Shown in pieces: positions 20,001-29,300 of a stretch of 64,000 nt of DNA. Made by a program: the position numbers and the translations under genes. Each line of letters starts with the position of its first letter. The stretch's first letter is position 1. The notes beneath the pieces are model-generated. The model had not been told where the DNA came from. It ran no database searches and saw only the letters and a list, made by a program, of their open reading frames with translations. This DNA comes from Saitoella complicata NRRL Y-17804 (taxonomy: Eukaryota; Ascomycota; Saitoellomycetes; Saitoellales; Saitoellaceae), in contig NW_017566998.1 in the NCBI RefSeq assembly GCF_001661265.1, positions 62,001 through 126,000 of the forward strand, written 5' to 3'.

Positions 20001-20754
20001 TATCGTCGGACAGAAATACAACCCAACGCGTTCGTACACCCCAGCAGGCACCTTAGGATTGGGCGGCAGCATGTTCGCAATCTACCCCTGCGACGCCCCC
20101 GGCGGGTACCAACTCTGGGCCCGCACCCTCCCCTGCTGGGACCCCTACGGGACCAAACCCGGCTTCGGCCCAACCCGCCCCTGGCTCTTCGAGGCGTTCG
20201 ATCTGGTGTATTTCCACCATGTCGAGCGCAGCGAGTACGAGGATGCGTATGCGCGGTATGAGGCTGGGTTGTACGAATTTGATATCCGTCCGACGGAGTT
20301 CGATGTCGGGAAGCATATGGAGGAGATGGCGGGGCATGAGGAGGAGAGTAAGAGGTTTAAGGAGCGGCAGAGGGTTTGTGCGGCGGAGATTCAGGCAGAA
20401 GAAAAGGCTCTTCTCGCAAAGTGGCTGGAGGAGAAGGCCTCTGCCACGACTGCTTCTGTAGGTTCTTCGAAGGATGACCTCGAAGCTATGCTTGCATTGC
20501 CGGGGGCTATTCCGATTACGAGTCCGATGAATGCGAATGTCTGGAAGATTCAGGTGCAGGAAGGTGATGTGGTTGAGAAGGACGGCCAGGTATTGAGTAT
20601 TCTCGAAGCGATGAAGATGGAGATCAACGTGAGTGCTGGTGCGGAAGCTGTGGGTGGGGTTGTGAAGATGGTGGTCGTGGAGTCGGGCACGGTAGTTAAG
20701 CCTGGGGATGTGATCTTGGTCGTTGTTAAGGAAGGGTTTGAGGGGGAGAATTGA
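17014..20754 (+). CDS. Urea carboxylase-type biotin enzyme (no amidase domain)
   Basis: An intronless 1246-residue protein. Order of domains: biotin carboxylase (residues about 1-450; KVLVANRGEIALRC, ATP-grasp KATGGGGGMGL, MNTRLQVEH), then an AHS2/KipA-like carboxyltransferase half (GVPESGPMDSLALRLAN), an AHS1/KipI-like half (KYNPTRSYTPAGTLGLGG, APGGYQLWART) and a biotinyl domain with ILEAMKMEIN, whose Lys1201 is the biotin site. This is the architecture of urea carboxylase, making allophanate from urea, ATP and bicarbonate. In yeast Dur1,2 the same unit is fused behind an allophanate hydrolase (amidase); that domain is absent here, and none is encoded in this window. Related free-standing bacterial enzymes prefer guanidine, so the substrate should not be taken for granted. 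It is divergent from TRP4. Confidence 0.88.
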   Translation: MGSVTKVLVANRGEIALRCIRSCTSANIPTVAIYTPADAASPHTLLATEKALLPGPNATAYLDIDAIIAICHERGADAVIPGYGFLSENADFARKCEEEGITFIGPSADVMVEFGLKHRARELAIKASVPVVPGTDLLTSEEDALSAAEKLGYPIMLKATGGGGGMGLQVCQSSGDISKAFNLVKSRGATLFKNSGVFLEKYYPDSRHIEVQVFGNGLGDAIAFGERECSIQRRHQKVVEECPSSYVASTHPELRAKLCEAAENLAKSVKYESAGTIEFLVDDATGSFFFLEMNTRLQVEHGITELCYGVDLVELMLRQANLRRSSSSGIPGDELAVMRNWRQGPQGASIEVRLYAENPARDFEPSPGTLQYVSFPEGDGIRVDGWVGTGSVVSPYYDPLLAKIMVHAPTRSEAIEKLVKVLTESKVQGTPTNKDFLAKIVASEPFAEGATLTNFLTTKFTYRPCAIDIKSPGAYTSIQDLPARRGVGNGVPESGPMDSLALRLANIIVGNAPGAECLEVTFNGPELLFYAPAAIAVCGAPMPMTINGKAVGMWERLVVRAGQTLKIGQVSTDGCRAYLAVRGGFPEVPIYLGSKSTSPSVLLGGYQGRTLVAGDYLALDERTYQWAEEVTEFVLPEVCRPRYTNEWEVWCMPGPYDSDDYMTAEDREMIYGTAWTVSHNSNRVGIRIMGPKPKWSRPDGGEGGSHPSNLFDYGYPMGSINWTGDDPVIFAIDAPNLGGLLCSHTVVLGDYWRMGQLKPADTIRFKRTTFENALVLRSRVEEFVEHVAALVNGEKVEPMALDLELPEGYGSSILAEFKADPAQGLDWDIQYRQGGDGFLSVEFGPQTIDVIVRCRIQLLSAEIEKLDGIIFLNPNARSLTVQYDGQVISQSDLLNKMIEIEKSIPETRKAVIPCREIHLPIVFDDPILQEASKRYMETIRPTAAYLPDNIEYLRRSNGFETREEVFQAALSSPFLIAAVGFLAGTPVGFPLLPTSRIVGQKYNPTRSYTPAGTLGLGGSMFAIYPCDAPGGYQLWARTLPCWDPYGTKPGFGPTRPWLFEAFDLVYFHHVERSEYEDAYARYEAGLYEFDIRPTEFDVGKHMEEMAGHEEESKRFKERQRVCAAEIQAEEKALLAKWLEEKASATTASVGSSKDDLEAMLALPGAIPITSPMNANVWKIQVQEGDVVEKDGQVLSILEAMKMEINVSAGAEAVGGVVKMVVVESGTVVKPGDVILVVVKEGFEGEN

Positions 20755-20935
20755 TGTGTATGATATTCACGGATTTCTGTACGCTTACGTTTGCTTAGAG
20801 GAATAGGAGGGTAGTGTTGTCTTCAATGTATATCTTTATTGAATGCCACAGCCGTGCAGCGCTTGCGATAAGCCTATGCGTAGTTCATATCTTCTTTATC
20901 GTACATCCTTTCCATTTAGTCCTTCACTGCTCCAC

Positions 20936-21430
20936 TTAGAGTCCAACAGCGCCAACACCGATCGCAACAGCTCCAGCCGCCAACACCGCAGCCTTCATGC
21001 TACCTTCCCAGCTTCCCATCTTCTCCGCACCAGAGTTTCCAATGGCACTAGTAGCGGCTCCAACGGCCCCGGTGATGTCTGACACGACGGATCCAGCGCC
21101 AGCGGTAGCGGAGGAGAATGCGCCGCCCGCACCAGAGGTGATGGTAGAAGCGACCCCACCAGCGCCTGAAGTGACGGTCGAGAAAGCGCCACCGGCTCCA
21201 GAAGTAATGGTGGATGCTACACCTCCTGCGCCAGAGGTGATCGTAGAGCCGACACCGCCAGCTCCGGAGGTGACTGTGGACGCAACGTCACCGCCTCCAC
21301 CAGTGATGGAGGACAAGACGCCTCCGGCACCGTCGGTGACCGAGTTAACAACGTCCGAGACGACGTTTTGCGCGTAGACAGCGTGAGCAGCGAAGGGGAG
21401 GGCGAGGAGGGCGTATTTACTGATCTGCAT
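20936..21430 (-). CDS. Secreted GPI-anchored repeat protein
   Basis: 164 residues, no intron. Residues 1-20 form a signal peptide (cleavage expected after HAVYA). Residues 34-121 are eight consecutive 11-residue repeats of the type GAGGVASTITS, rich in Ser/Thr for O-mannosylation. The C-terminus has small residues (NSG, about 131-133) as candidate GPI attachment sites, a spacer and a hydrophobic tail ending AAVLAAGAVAIGVGAVGL. This is the plan of a small fungal cell-wall protein, but no named family is evident. The underlying DNA is a 33-bp minisatellite, so copy number could vary among strains. It is convergent with the urea carboxylase gene (181 bp). Confidence 0.85.
   Translation of the reverse strand: MQISKYALLALPFAAHAVYAQNVVSDVVNSVTDGAGGVLSSITGGGGDVASTVTSGAGGVGSTITSGAGGVASTITSGAGGAFSTVTSGAGGVASTITSGAGGAFSSATAGAGSVVSDITGAVGAATSAIGNSGAEKMGSWEGSMKAAVLAAGAVAIGVGAVGL
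21068..21331 (-). repeat. 33-bp coding minisatellite, eight units
   Basis: Eight tandem units, each coding 11 residues with the frame preserved. The central units are the most alike (GAGGVASTITS appears twice exactly and GAGGAF-type units twice), while the outer ones have diverged, as expected from unequal exchange acting in the middle of the array. Confidence 0.85.
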
Positions 21431-22146
21431 CTTGTTTATCTTTTGAGTCTGTTTTGTTTATTGATCTCTTGGTGTAGAGGTTTGGTGGAGAGCCGAGAAA
21501 GTGCGCACGGGGATTTACTTATAGGCGATGGAAGCTGGCGAACGTCATTTCGCTTGTGGATTGGGGCTCGTCTACACAGGGATGGGGACTGTGCTTTGTG
21601 ACGTCATGCGCCGCTGTTGCTTCGCCACACTGTCGACGTTCGCTGTTAACCCGCTCGCCGTTCGGATTTGTCCGGCCAGTGATACCTATGAGTGGGCTGT
21701 TTTGCTTATCTGGTGAAGAGTCCATATTATATACCTCTGATGGCTTCTGAAACCGATCGGGTCGTTGGTTGTTGTCTTGGAGTTTGAGGGTTTGCGTCAC
21801 ACCTGATTCGTGCCTGTGCCGGTTGTGTCCAATGTGCTTGAAGTCACAGGTCGATATGCTTTTCTTTTACTAGTAAAATACTCGTCTCGCACCTTTTCGA
21901 AGCCTCCGCTCTGTGTGATGTGTTTCCGTTTCCTCCCTATCGGTGTGCTCCGGTTCACGTTATTGGTGCGACTGACCCTTAAGCTCAGAGACGTCGCAAC
22001 CAGTTCATCGACTGTCAACGTACGCAATTAGCCAGGTATAGCTCATATAGTTGTTGCTGAATTCGGGAGTTGCAGGTTCACGCGGAGCATTCTTTGTGCC
22101 GGTGTCCAGAACATCCCTTGACCGTGGGACAAAAAGCTGCATCTGC

Positions 22147-22208
22147 CCAGTAACAAAACCGGCGGACACATGGAAAGACGCTTTGCCACAGTGGCATACC
22201 ACTTTTCC
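22147..22208 (-). repeat. Diverged inverted repeat, copy A
   Basis: Read on the minus strand, this stretch aligns with 22680-22737 on the plus strand over about 60 nt at roughly three quarters identity by eye. It includes an exact 14-nt block, GCCACTGTGGCAAA, that itself contains an 11-nt hairpin-forming palindrome. The opposite-strand translations also agree (WKDALPQW versus RKGRLPQW). Confidence 0.45.
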
Positions 22209-22679
22209 GTGTGCATTTACATTGCCGTGTGCTCAGGTAGCAGCATAATGCCGTCTTGATCTATTGAAATCTCTTCAACGCCGTCATCACGCACAATTCA
22301 ATCGACCGTTCAACCCCCCCTGCTTCTACACTGTCAACACTAACTTCTCCATTTTGGAATTTTATTGCACAGAAATTACGCCAGCAGCTGGCCCCCATAG
22401 CCTTTGTCTGCTTGCAAGAACATTCGCATCAATTCTCGTGCGAAGGGCGGCGCTCGAGTTCTGGTCCTGCAGCGGTCTGTCTATTGGGTAGTAGTGATAG
22501 TAGTATATGTAGACGAACATTGCCTTAGGCGATCCAGTACGGCAGAGAGAAGTACAAAGCTACGGTAAAAGGCAAACGAAACCCAAGTACGAGTCCTCCC
22601 AGTTCAAGTCATACTCGTACGTTTTCTCAAATGTCCAAAATTGGGTAATACCATTCAGCAGCCGAACCACCGGAAACAG

Positions 22680-22737
22680 GTGAAAGCGGTTAGCCACTGT
22701 GGCAAACGGCCTTTCCGTGTTTCCGAGGATGTTCTGG
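22680..22737 (+). repeat. Diverged inverted repeat, copy B
   Basis: Partner of the copy at 22147-22208, in opposite orientation about 470 bp away. It has the same 14-nt block GCCACTGTGGCAAA followed by CTTTCCGTGTTTCCG, where copy A has CTTTCCATGTGTCCG. It could be a remnant of a duplicated or mobile sequence; no terminal structure was found. Confidence 0.45.
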
Positions 22738-23725
22738 TAACGCACCTTACGCCTGCCTTGCCATAATGTTTGCAGCTTCCTGCCGCGGTTGACACTAACA
22801 TCCTCCATTGCATATAAAGCTCTTTGGGCGAATACATAACCTCTAGTGATGCTTGACTGGTAAGATAATTCTTGGACGGTTTGACGGCCGGTGCAGTTCG
22901 TTCATCTGAATTCAGCTGGAGTTGGTGCAAGCCGAGCGCAGACTAACAGTTAGCTAGGGCCCCTAGGGACAAATTAGGGCGTGAACTGTCAACTATCCAT
23001 GTGTGGAACAAGACAACGCCTTTGAGCACGAACACCCAAAAACACGAAGGCAATTCTGTCCGTGTTCATTCATACGTGTGTGCACGTGCGTTGACAGGTA
23101 ACGACCGGGGCCCGATGCCCTTTCATGCAGCCTCTGGTTTATCTATGTCACAAGCGAACTGCAGCTGCCGTTTGAAGCCCGACGGCCACTGCGGTCTTGA
23201 ATGCAACTGCCAGAGTGCTTATTTTCGAGATCAAACAGCACCAGCGAACGAGTGTCTTTCTGAAATATTGGTCATGGCACCGAGATCAGCGAGAAGGTAT
23301 ACGGTTCCGAAAGCATGTCCCAACTACGAGAGGGGTTGTCCTTTTCGCTTTGAAAGTATTCATGGTACTTGAAGATAAGTGTGTTTTCAGGACGGAATCA
23401 CTGTCAAGCACGGATGCAGAGGTGCGCGTCCAAGTATGTTTTCAAGCCCGTGTTGTACATACAGTACATTGCGAAGTTTCGATAGGCTAATACGGGCAAC
23501 ATTTAATGTGGATGTTCTTAAGAGAGCTTCCTGCCCGAAAGAATTTCTACTTGGCCAGTAATCCCGGAGAGCAACGACCGGCACCCTTTGACGCGCAAAA
23601 CCCGCCTTCTGTGCACCCCCACGGAGAATATCAAACAGAACAGATCTCGCACTCCCCTTTCAGGGCATGCTGGTCGCTTCTTCCAGATAACGGGGAAAGT
23701 GCACTGGAAAGCTACAGAGGAGAAC

Positions 23726-23995
23726 ATGGAAGCTAGCACCTCTTCGACGTTGTTTGCTCAGTTCATCGGAAATTACCGTCGCCAACGTGGACGGTTCCCA
23801 TACGAACTCACTGATGAACAACGAGTGGAGATGAACGCCCTCATACCGGCGGTCGTCCTTGCAACGGACCCTGTACTTACACATACGAACGAGGACGTCA
23901 GAGATAATGATAATGCAGGCGCACAAAATCCCAATCCGCAGGCGAATGCTGCTGAAAAGGATGTCAAGCAGGAGATAAAGAAAGACCCGAGATAA
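23726..23995 (+). CDS. Hypothetical small protein
   Basis: An ATG-started frame of 89 residues beginning MEASTSSTLFAQFIGNYRRQ, with a short hydrophobic middle (IPAVVLATDP) and a highly polar Asn/Asp/Lys tail. No domain is recognised. The hydrophilic composition without stops is mildly suggestive, but the gene-poor setting and short length make a chance frame possible. Confidence 0.25.
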   Translation: MEASTSSTLFAQFIGNYRRQRGRFPYELTDEQRVEMNALIPAVVLATDPVLTHTNEDVRDNDNAGAQNPNPQANAAEKDVKQEIKKDPR

Positions 23996-24259
23996 GATTT
24001 GTGTTTCTGAAAGTGTACGAGTGTACATTATTGGGGTTGACGATGGTCTATGGGAGCGGCCGCGGTTTTGGCATGCATATGGTTGAAGCTGTTTATGTCG
24101 ATGATACATTACACGATAGCGAGGTGCCTTTTGTTCTATCAGTTGTACCGAGTAGACAGTAGTCAGACTAAACAATAGCCCATCTCAAACTCCACCATTG
24201 GCTACCGAATCACCCGAGATCAGCGAAGGTCGTGTCATGAGATCACCGTTCTTGTTCTG

Positions 24260-25992
24260 CTAAAGCACAATCACGTCTCCCGCTGAATGTCCATTCCTCT
24301 CATCCTCACTATCATCGATCGTAATCGGTGCCGCTGGCGATTTCTTCCGTCCTGCCCGTTTCTTTGGGGCTGGCTTGGCTGGCTCAGCACTTTCCTGCAC
24401 CACAACTTCACTTGGTCCTGCTTCTTCTGACGGTGCCGAGGTAGGTCCAGAAGCAGCGACCGTCGTCGGCGTCGGCGCAACCTTCTTGGGTCTCCCGCGC
24501 TTCTTTGGCATGGGTGCCGGTGGCGGTGTATCTTCGTCCATGTGGGTGATATCACATATGGCTTCTTCACCGTTGATTATTGACTCTTGTGCTGCCGGTT
24601 CTGTCGCTGGCGTCGTAGTCGGAACGGTAGCTTTCTTTGGTCTTCCTCGCTTCTTCGGTGCAGGAGCGGGAGCGGGAGCAACTTCGGGGTTTTCTGGGGC
24701 CAAACCTTGCCCGGTACCGGTAACCGACTCACAAACATTTTCAAAGATTGCAAGATCAACGACTCCTTCCTCTGATTCCCCTTCAGATGAGGACGACATC
24801 TCCGACAAATCTTCCTCCTCCGCAACTTCATTCATCATCCATTCCGCGTACTCCGCGTCCCCCACTTTCAAACCCTTCTTCTGCCTAACCTCATCTGCGC
24901 GACGACGAGCATTGACCCCGCGAATAACATCACCCCAGCGGATATCTTGTTTGCAGCTGGGACAGGTACCGTGGGTTGGGAGTAGCTCGTCTCGTTCCTC
25001 AGCAGGTGTTTGAGCGAAAAAATGGGAAGATAGGCAATGGAGGTGGGCGATGTGGGTGCATCCGTCACCCGGACAGACTGCAACATTGGGATCCGCAAAA
25101 CTTGGTACACCCGGTTCGCTCATGTACACCTTGCATATGCCGCATGCCATAGGAGCTGATGTAGTGAGCAACTGCTCTGCTTTCGTGATTTGTGGAGTAG
25201 AAAACAGGGAGTTCGTGATGTCAAGGCCACGGACTCCGCCATTGTTGTCCGGGGTGTAAAGACCTGGCTTCCCCCGCTTCTTGGTAGTTGCTGATTCCGG
25301 TTGCTTGGGCTTGCCTTTGCCTTTCTTCTGCGAAGATGGTGGAGCATCGTCTCCGAATCCTATTTCTTCCAGTGCGGAGTCCGTCTCCATTGCATTGGCA
25401 ACGTCTGGAGGTCCCTCTGATGGCTCTCGCCGTAAATCAAGCTCGCATGTAACCCAAGCTGGTAAACGATCATGAGCCTTCTCCATAATCTTATTCCAAG
25501 TCCGCCAGGTTGCCTCGTTGAAGACCTTGACCTTCAAAGGCCATCTAGTCCACCCAGTAGCTAGCATGGCATGCGCACACTCCAGCCTCTTATCAAACGT
25601 GACCTTGCAGGACGCCCTCTTCTTTTTTCCACGGACTTCGGTACGCAGTGTTTCCTTGAAGGAGGAGGGCAGTTGGCGAGTAAGGTGTGGATTTTGCCAT
25701 GCCCACTCGAACTGCAAAGCAGCTAGAGAAGTAGGGAAGCCATAGACAATACACGTCATTTCCCATGGTCTACCGTGCTTTGTTCTTGCTGCTCCCTGCG
25801 TCGCTTCGCCATTATGTTGACGGAGGCGCTGAGATCCGTGTCAGTGGGCCAGTTAAAGAAAAGAAAAAGGGACCCTACCCGAAGCGGAAACGGAGTTGAC
25901 CCGACATAATGCTTCCCCTTCCAGGGGATAGATCGGAGTAGATAGCATGCGTAGAAGGCCTGTGGCGACACTGAGTTCTTCCCGGTGGGCAT
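24260..25992 (-). CDS. SLX1: SLX1 structure-specific endonuclease subunit (GIY-YIG, RING)
   Basis: Exon 1 (25992-25879) and exon 2 (25828-24260) are joined by a 50-nt intron, giving 560 residues. The GIY-YIG nuclease domain spans residues 13-95: FYACYLL, KHYVGST, RLRQHNGE (catalytic Arg41) and FEWAWQNP (metal-ligand Glu79). The intron falls between the beta-hairpin and the catalytic helix. A RING/PHD-like zinc module follows (CGICKVYM... HLHCLSSHF ... CPSCKQDI). The C-terminal part is much longer than in yeast Slx1 (304) and adds two AT-hook cores (KKRGRPKK), a third basic KKRAGRKK patch and a hydrophobic-acidic APITIDDSEDE that looks like a SUMO-interacting motif. With Slx4 it cuts branched DNA such as Holliday junctions and flaps. 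Confidence 0.93.
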
Positions 25993-26328
25993 GTCAAGAT
26001 CTGCCTCTTTCGAGAGCGTGAATCACACCTTGAGGAATGAGATAGGACAGAACAAAGATTTCAACGCTTTACGTTTCCTCAAACACACGGGCCATGTATT
26101 TCCCAATTTTCTGTGGATGAAAGTTACTTGTCTGCAGGCCTGTGCGCAGTCGCGGTTGGCGTCGTAGGCCCAAGATCAGCTGCGTCTTGTCCCTTGTGCA
26201 ATTTCGCGACATTCAGCAATCATCGACTAAAGAGGGTTCAATCCCCGTTCTCGACTGGATCACCAGACGCTTGATAGCATTCTACACACAATCGCGTCTT
26301 TCGCTCGCTTCAGCCAGCTTCGGTCAAG
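25993..26328. promoter_or_regulatory. Divergent promoter of SLX1 and the KDM5 gene
   Basis: A 336-bp spacer between two divergent ATGs. No TATA box or RNA feature stands out; the right third is pyrimidine-rich (CTTTCGCTCGCTTCAG), as in fungal leaders. Confidence 0.4.
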
Positions 26329-29300
26329 ATGAAGAGGGTCCAGGCTCCGGTAGCCGAAGGTGCCCCCGGATGGACCAACACCCCCGTCTCTCTTGGCCGC
26401 CGTGGCAAGGTGCCTCCGTTGGAGATGGACTCGATCGTGATGAATTCGCCTTATGACGAGAAACCTAAGCCGAAGGGGTCCCGTGCGCTTGGATTGGAAG
26501 AAGCACCCACCTACAGACCGACGAAGGAGGAGTTCCAGGAGCCGTTGAAGTACATTCAGTCAATCGCCGAAGAAGGAAAGAAGTATGGAATTTGCAAGAT
26601 TATCCCGCCGGAGGGATGGAGGCCGACCTTCGCCGTTGATACCGAACGATTCTTCTTCAAGTCGCGGAAGCAAGAGCTGAACTCTATGGAGGCAAAGAGT
26701 CGGACCACGACAAACTATCTCGACCAACTCTACAAATTTCACAAGCAACACGGCACGCAACTTAAATCCCTCCCTCTCATCGACAAACGCCCTCTCGACC
26801 TCTACCAGTTGAAGAAGGAAGTTGAAACGCGCGGTGGATACAACTACGTGTGCGACAAGAAGAAGTGGGCAGAGGTTGGAAGAGCGTTGGGATACACGGG
26901 CAAGATCATGACGAGCTTGAGTACTAGCTTGAAGGCGAGTTACCAGAAGTACATCCTGCCTTACGAGGTGTATTTGGTTCGTGCCAAGCCTAGCGTCATG
27001 CGTCAGAGGGAGGCGGAGAATGGAATGAGGAGTCCGGCCGGGGGCATGAAGACACCTCAGGCTTCGCCACCCGGAACTGGAAAGACTGGGTTGAATGCTA
27101 CTCCAATGAAGACTGAGGACGTCACAATGACTGATGCGGACACTTTTTCGAGGAAGCGTCCTGCTGAGGAAGTCCCAAGTGTTGCCGAAGTCGAGGCCCG
27201 CATCAAGGCAGGTAACCCCGAGATCTTGAAGGAAGTCGCCGCCCAGGAGAAAGCACTCGAAGAACGACACGCTAAACGTGCCAAGATCGATGTGGTGCCA
27301 GCTGTCACAGGTGGCAGTGTCGCGCCTCATGCGCCCGTCACGCCGAGTAAGCTCCCGAACGAGGCAAATATGGCTAAGCCTGGAGAAAACTGCGAGGCCT
27401 GTGGACGTGGTGATCACGCTCCTTCCATCTTGCTTTGCGATGGATGCGATTCAGGATACCATATGGGCTGCCTTGACCCGCCATTGAAAAGCATCCCAAA
27501 GAACGAGTGGTATTGTCCGAAATGTCTCGTCGGCACTGGTGAATTTGGTTTTGAGGATGGAGGGGAGTACTCCTTGGCTGAATTCCAGACAAAGGCGGAT
27601 GACTACAAGATCAAGCATTTCGCTAAGCGGTTGCCGTTGGACCCGGTTACTGGGCAGAGAATCGAAATCACGGAGAATATGGTGGAGAGGGAGTTCTGGC
27701 GCTTGATCGAGAACCCGGAGGTCAGTGTTGAGGTGGAGTACGGTGCCGACGTGCACGTTACTGCACACGGTTCTGCGTTCCCTACGGTTGAGCGTCAACC
27801 GACTGATCCATACTCCACCGACCCGTGGAACTTGAACGTGATGCCACTTGCGAATGACTCGTTGTTCAGACACATCAAGTCTGATGTCAGTGGCATGACC
27901 GTTCCATGGATTTACGTCGGTATGTGCTTTTCCACGTTCTGCTGGCATAGTGAGGATCATTGGACGTACAGTATCAATTACCAGCACTTTGGTGAGACGA
28001 AGACTTGGTATGGTATTCCCGGTGAAGACGCAGACAAGTTTGAGGCGGCGATGAAGAAGTCCGTCCCGGATTTGTTTGAACAACAACCGGATTTGTTGTT
28101 CCAGCTCGTCACCATGATGAGCCCGGAAAAGTTGAGGAAGGAGGGTGTGCGGGTGTATGCTATTGATCAGCGCGCCAACCAATTCGTCGTAACTTTCCCG
28201 AACGCGTACCACGCCGGCTTCAACCATGGATTCAACTTCAACGAAGCTGTTAACTTTGCGCCATCGGATTGGGAGCCTTGGGGTCGTGCTTGTGCGAAGA
28301 GATACCAGGAATACCGACGTATGCCCGTTTTCTCTCATGATGAGATGTTAATGACAGCGGCTGCGATGGATACCAGTGTTGAGACTGCGCAGTGGCTCTC
28401 AAAGGCCTTGGAAGCTATGGTCAAGGATGAGACGGCCAGACGGGACTTATTGAGGGTTCAAGTTCCGGGCTTGAAAGAGAAGGTTGATGAAATTGAGCTG
28501 GCGGATGATGCTAATTATCAGTGTGGGGTTTGTAAGGTGTACACCTTCTTGGCGCAAGTTACGTGCGGGCAGGGATGTACGTCCAAGGTGGTGTGCACGA
28601 GTCATGTGTCGGAGCTTTGTGATTGTGAAGTCAACACGAGAGTATACAGGTTGAGGTACTCGGACAAGTACTTGGAAGACCTGGTTTACGCTGTTGACTA
28701 CCGAGCGAACGCCTCGAGAATTTGGGATGGGAAGCTGAAGACCCTCTTGAGCAACACTGCGAAGCCTTCGCTGAAGGAGTTGAAAGCGCTCTTGAGTGAA
28801 GGGCAAAAGATTCCTGGTGATCTATCCGGCTTGCCGATCTTGAAGGGCTTTGTGGATCGTGCAACCGAGTGGGTTGCTGAGGCCAGCGAGTTTCTGGCTC
28901 GCAAGCCGCAGAATAGGAGGAAGAGTGAGAAGGTAAGGAAGCTTACTAAGGCACAGGAGAGGAAGGAAGAGGAGCAGAGGAAGCCAGAGTACGTTCAGAG
29001 GTTGTTGAGTCAAGCTGAGTCCTTGCCTTTTGATTGTCCTGAAATTGGCCTGTTGAGGGAGAAGATCGTTGCAATCAATGCGTACCGCGTGCATGCTATT
29101 AAGGCGATTGGTCAGGCTGGTATTACCAAGGTAGAACTCGAGGAGGTGATTGAGGCGGGAAGATCCGTGAATGTTGACTTGGCCGAGACGGAATTGTTAG
29201 AGAGATATGTGGCTCAGCTCAACTGGCTCGACAAGGCTGCTGAGGCGTCTAAAGAGCGATTGACGGCTAAGCAACTCGGCGAGTTGCTGTCGGAGAGCGA

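Larger units (their letters stand above)
21431..24259. other. 2.8 kb gene-poor region
   Basis: This is the longest stretch without a confident gene. It holds the promoter of the GPI protein on its left, a diverged inverted repeat pair (22147-22208 and 22680-22737), and a short ATG-started frame at 23726-23995. The remaining open frames are short, start with GTG/TTG or overlap on both strands. I could not recognise a transposase, reverse transcriptase or tRNA. Confidence 0.45.

Noticed and set aside
21431-24259. Transposon or viral relic in the gene-poor region
   Set aside because: No transposase, reverse transcriptase, integrase or capsid-like frame and no long terminal repeats were seen; only a short diverged inverted repeat.
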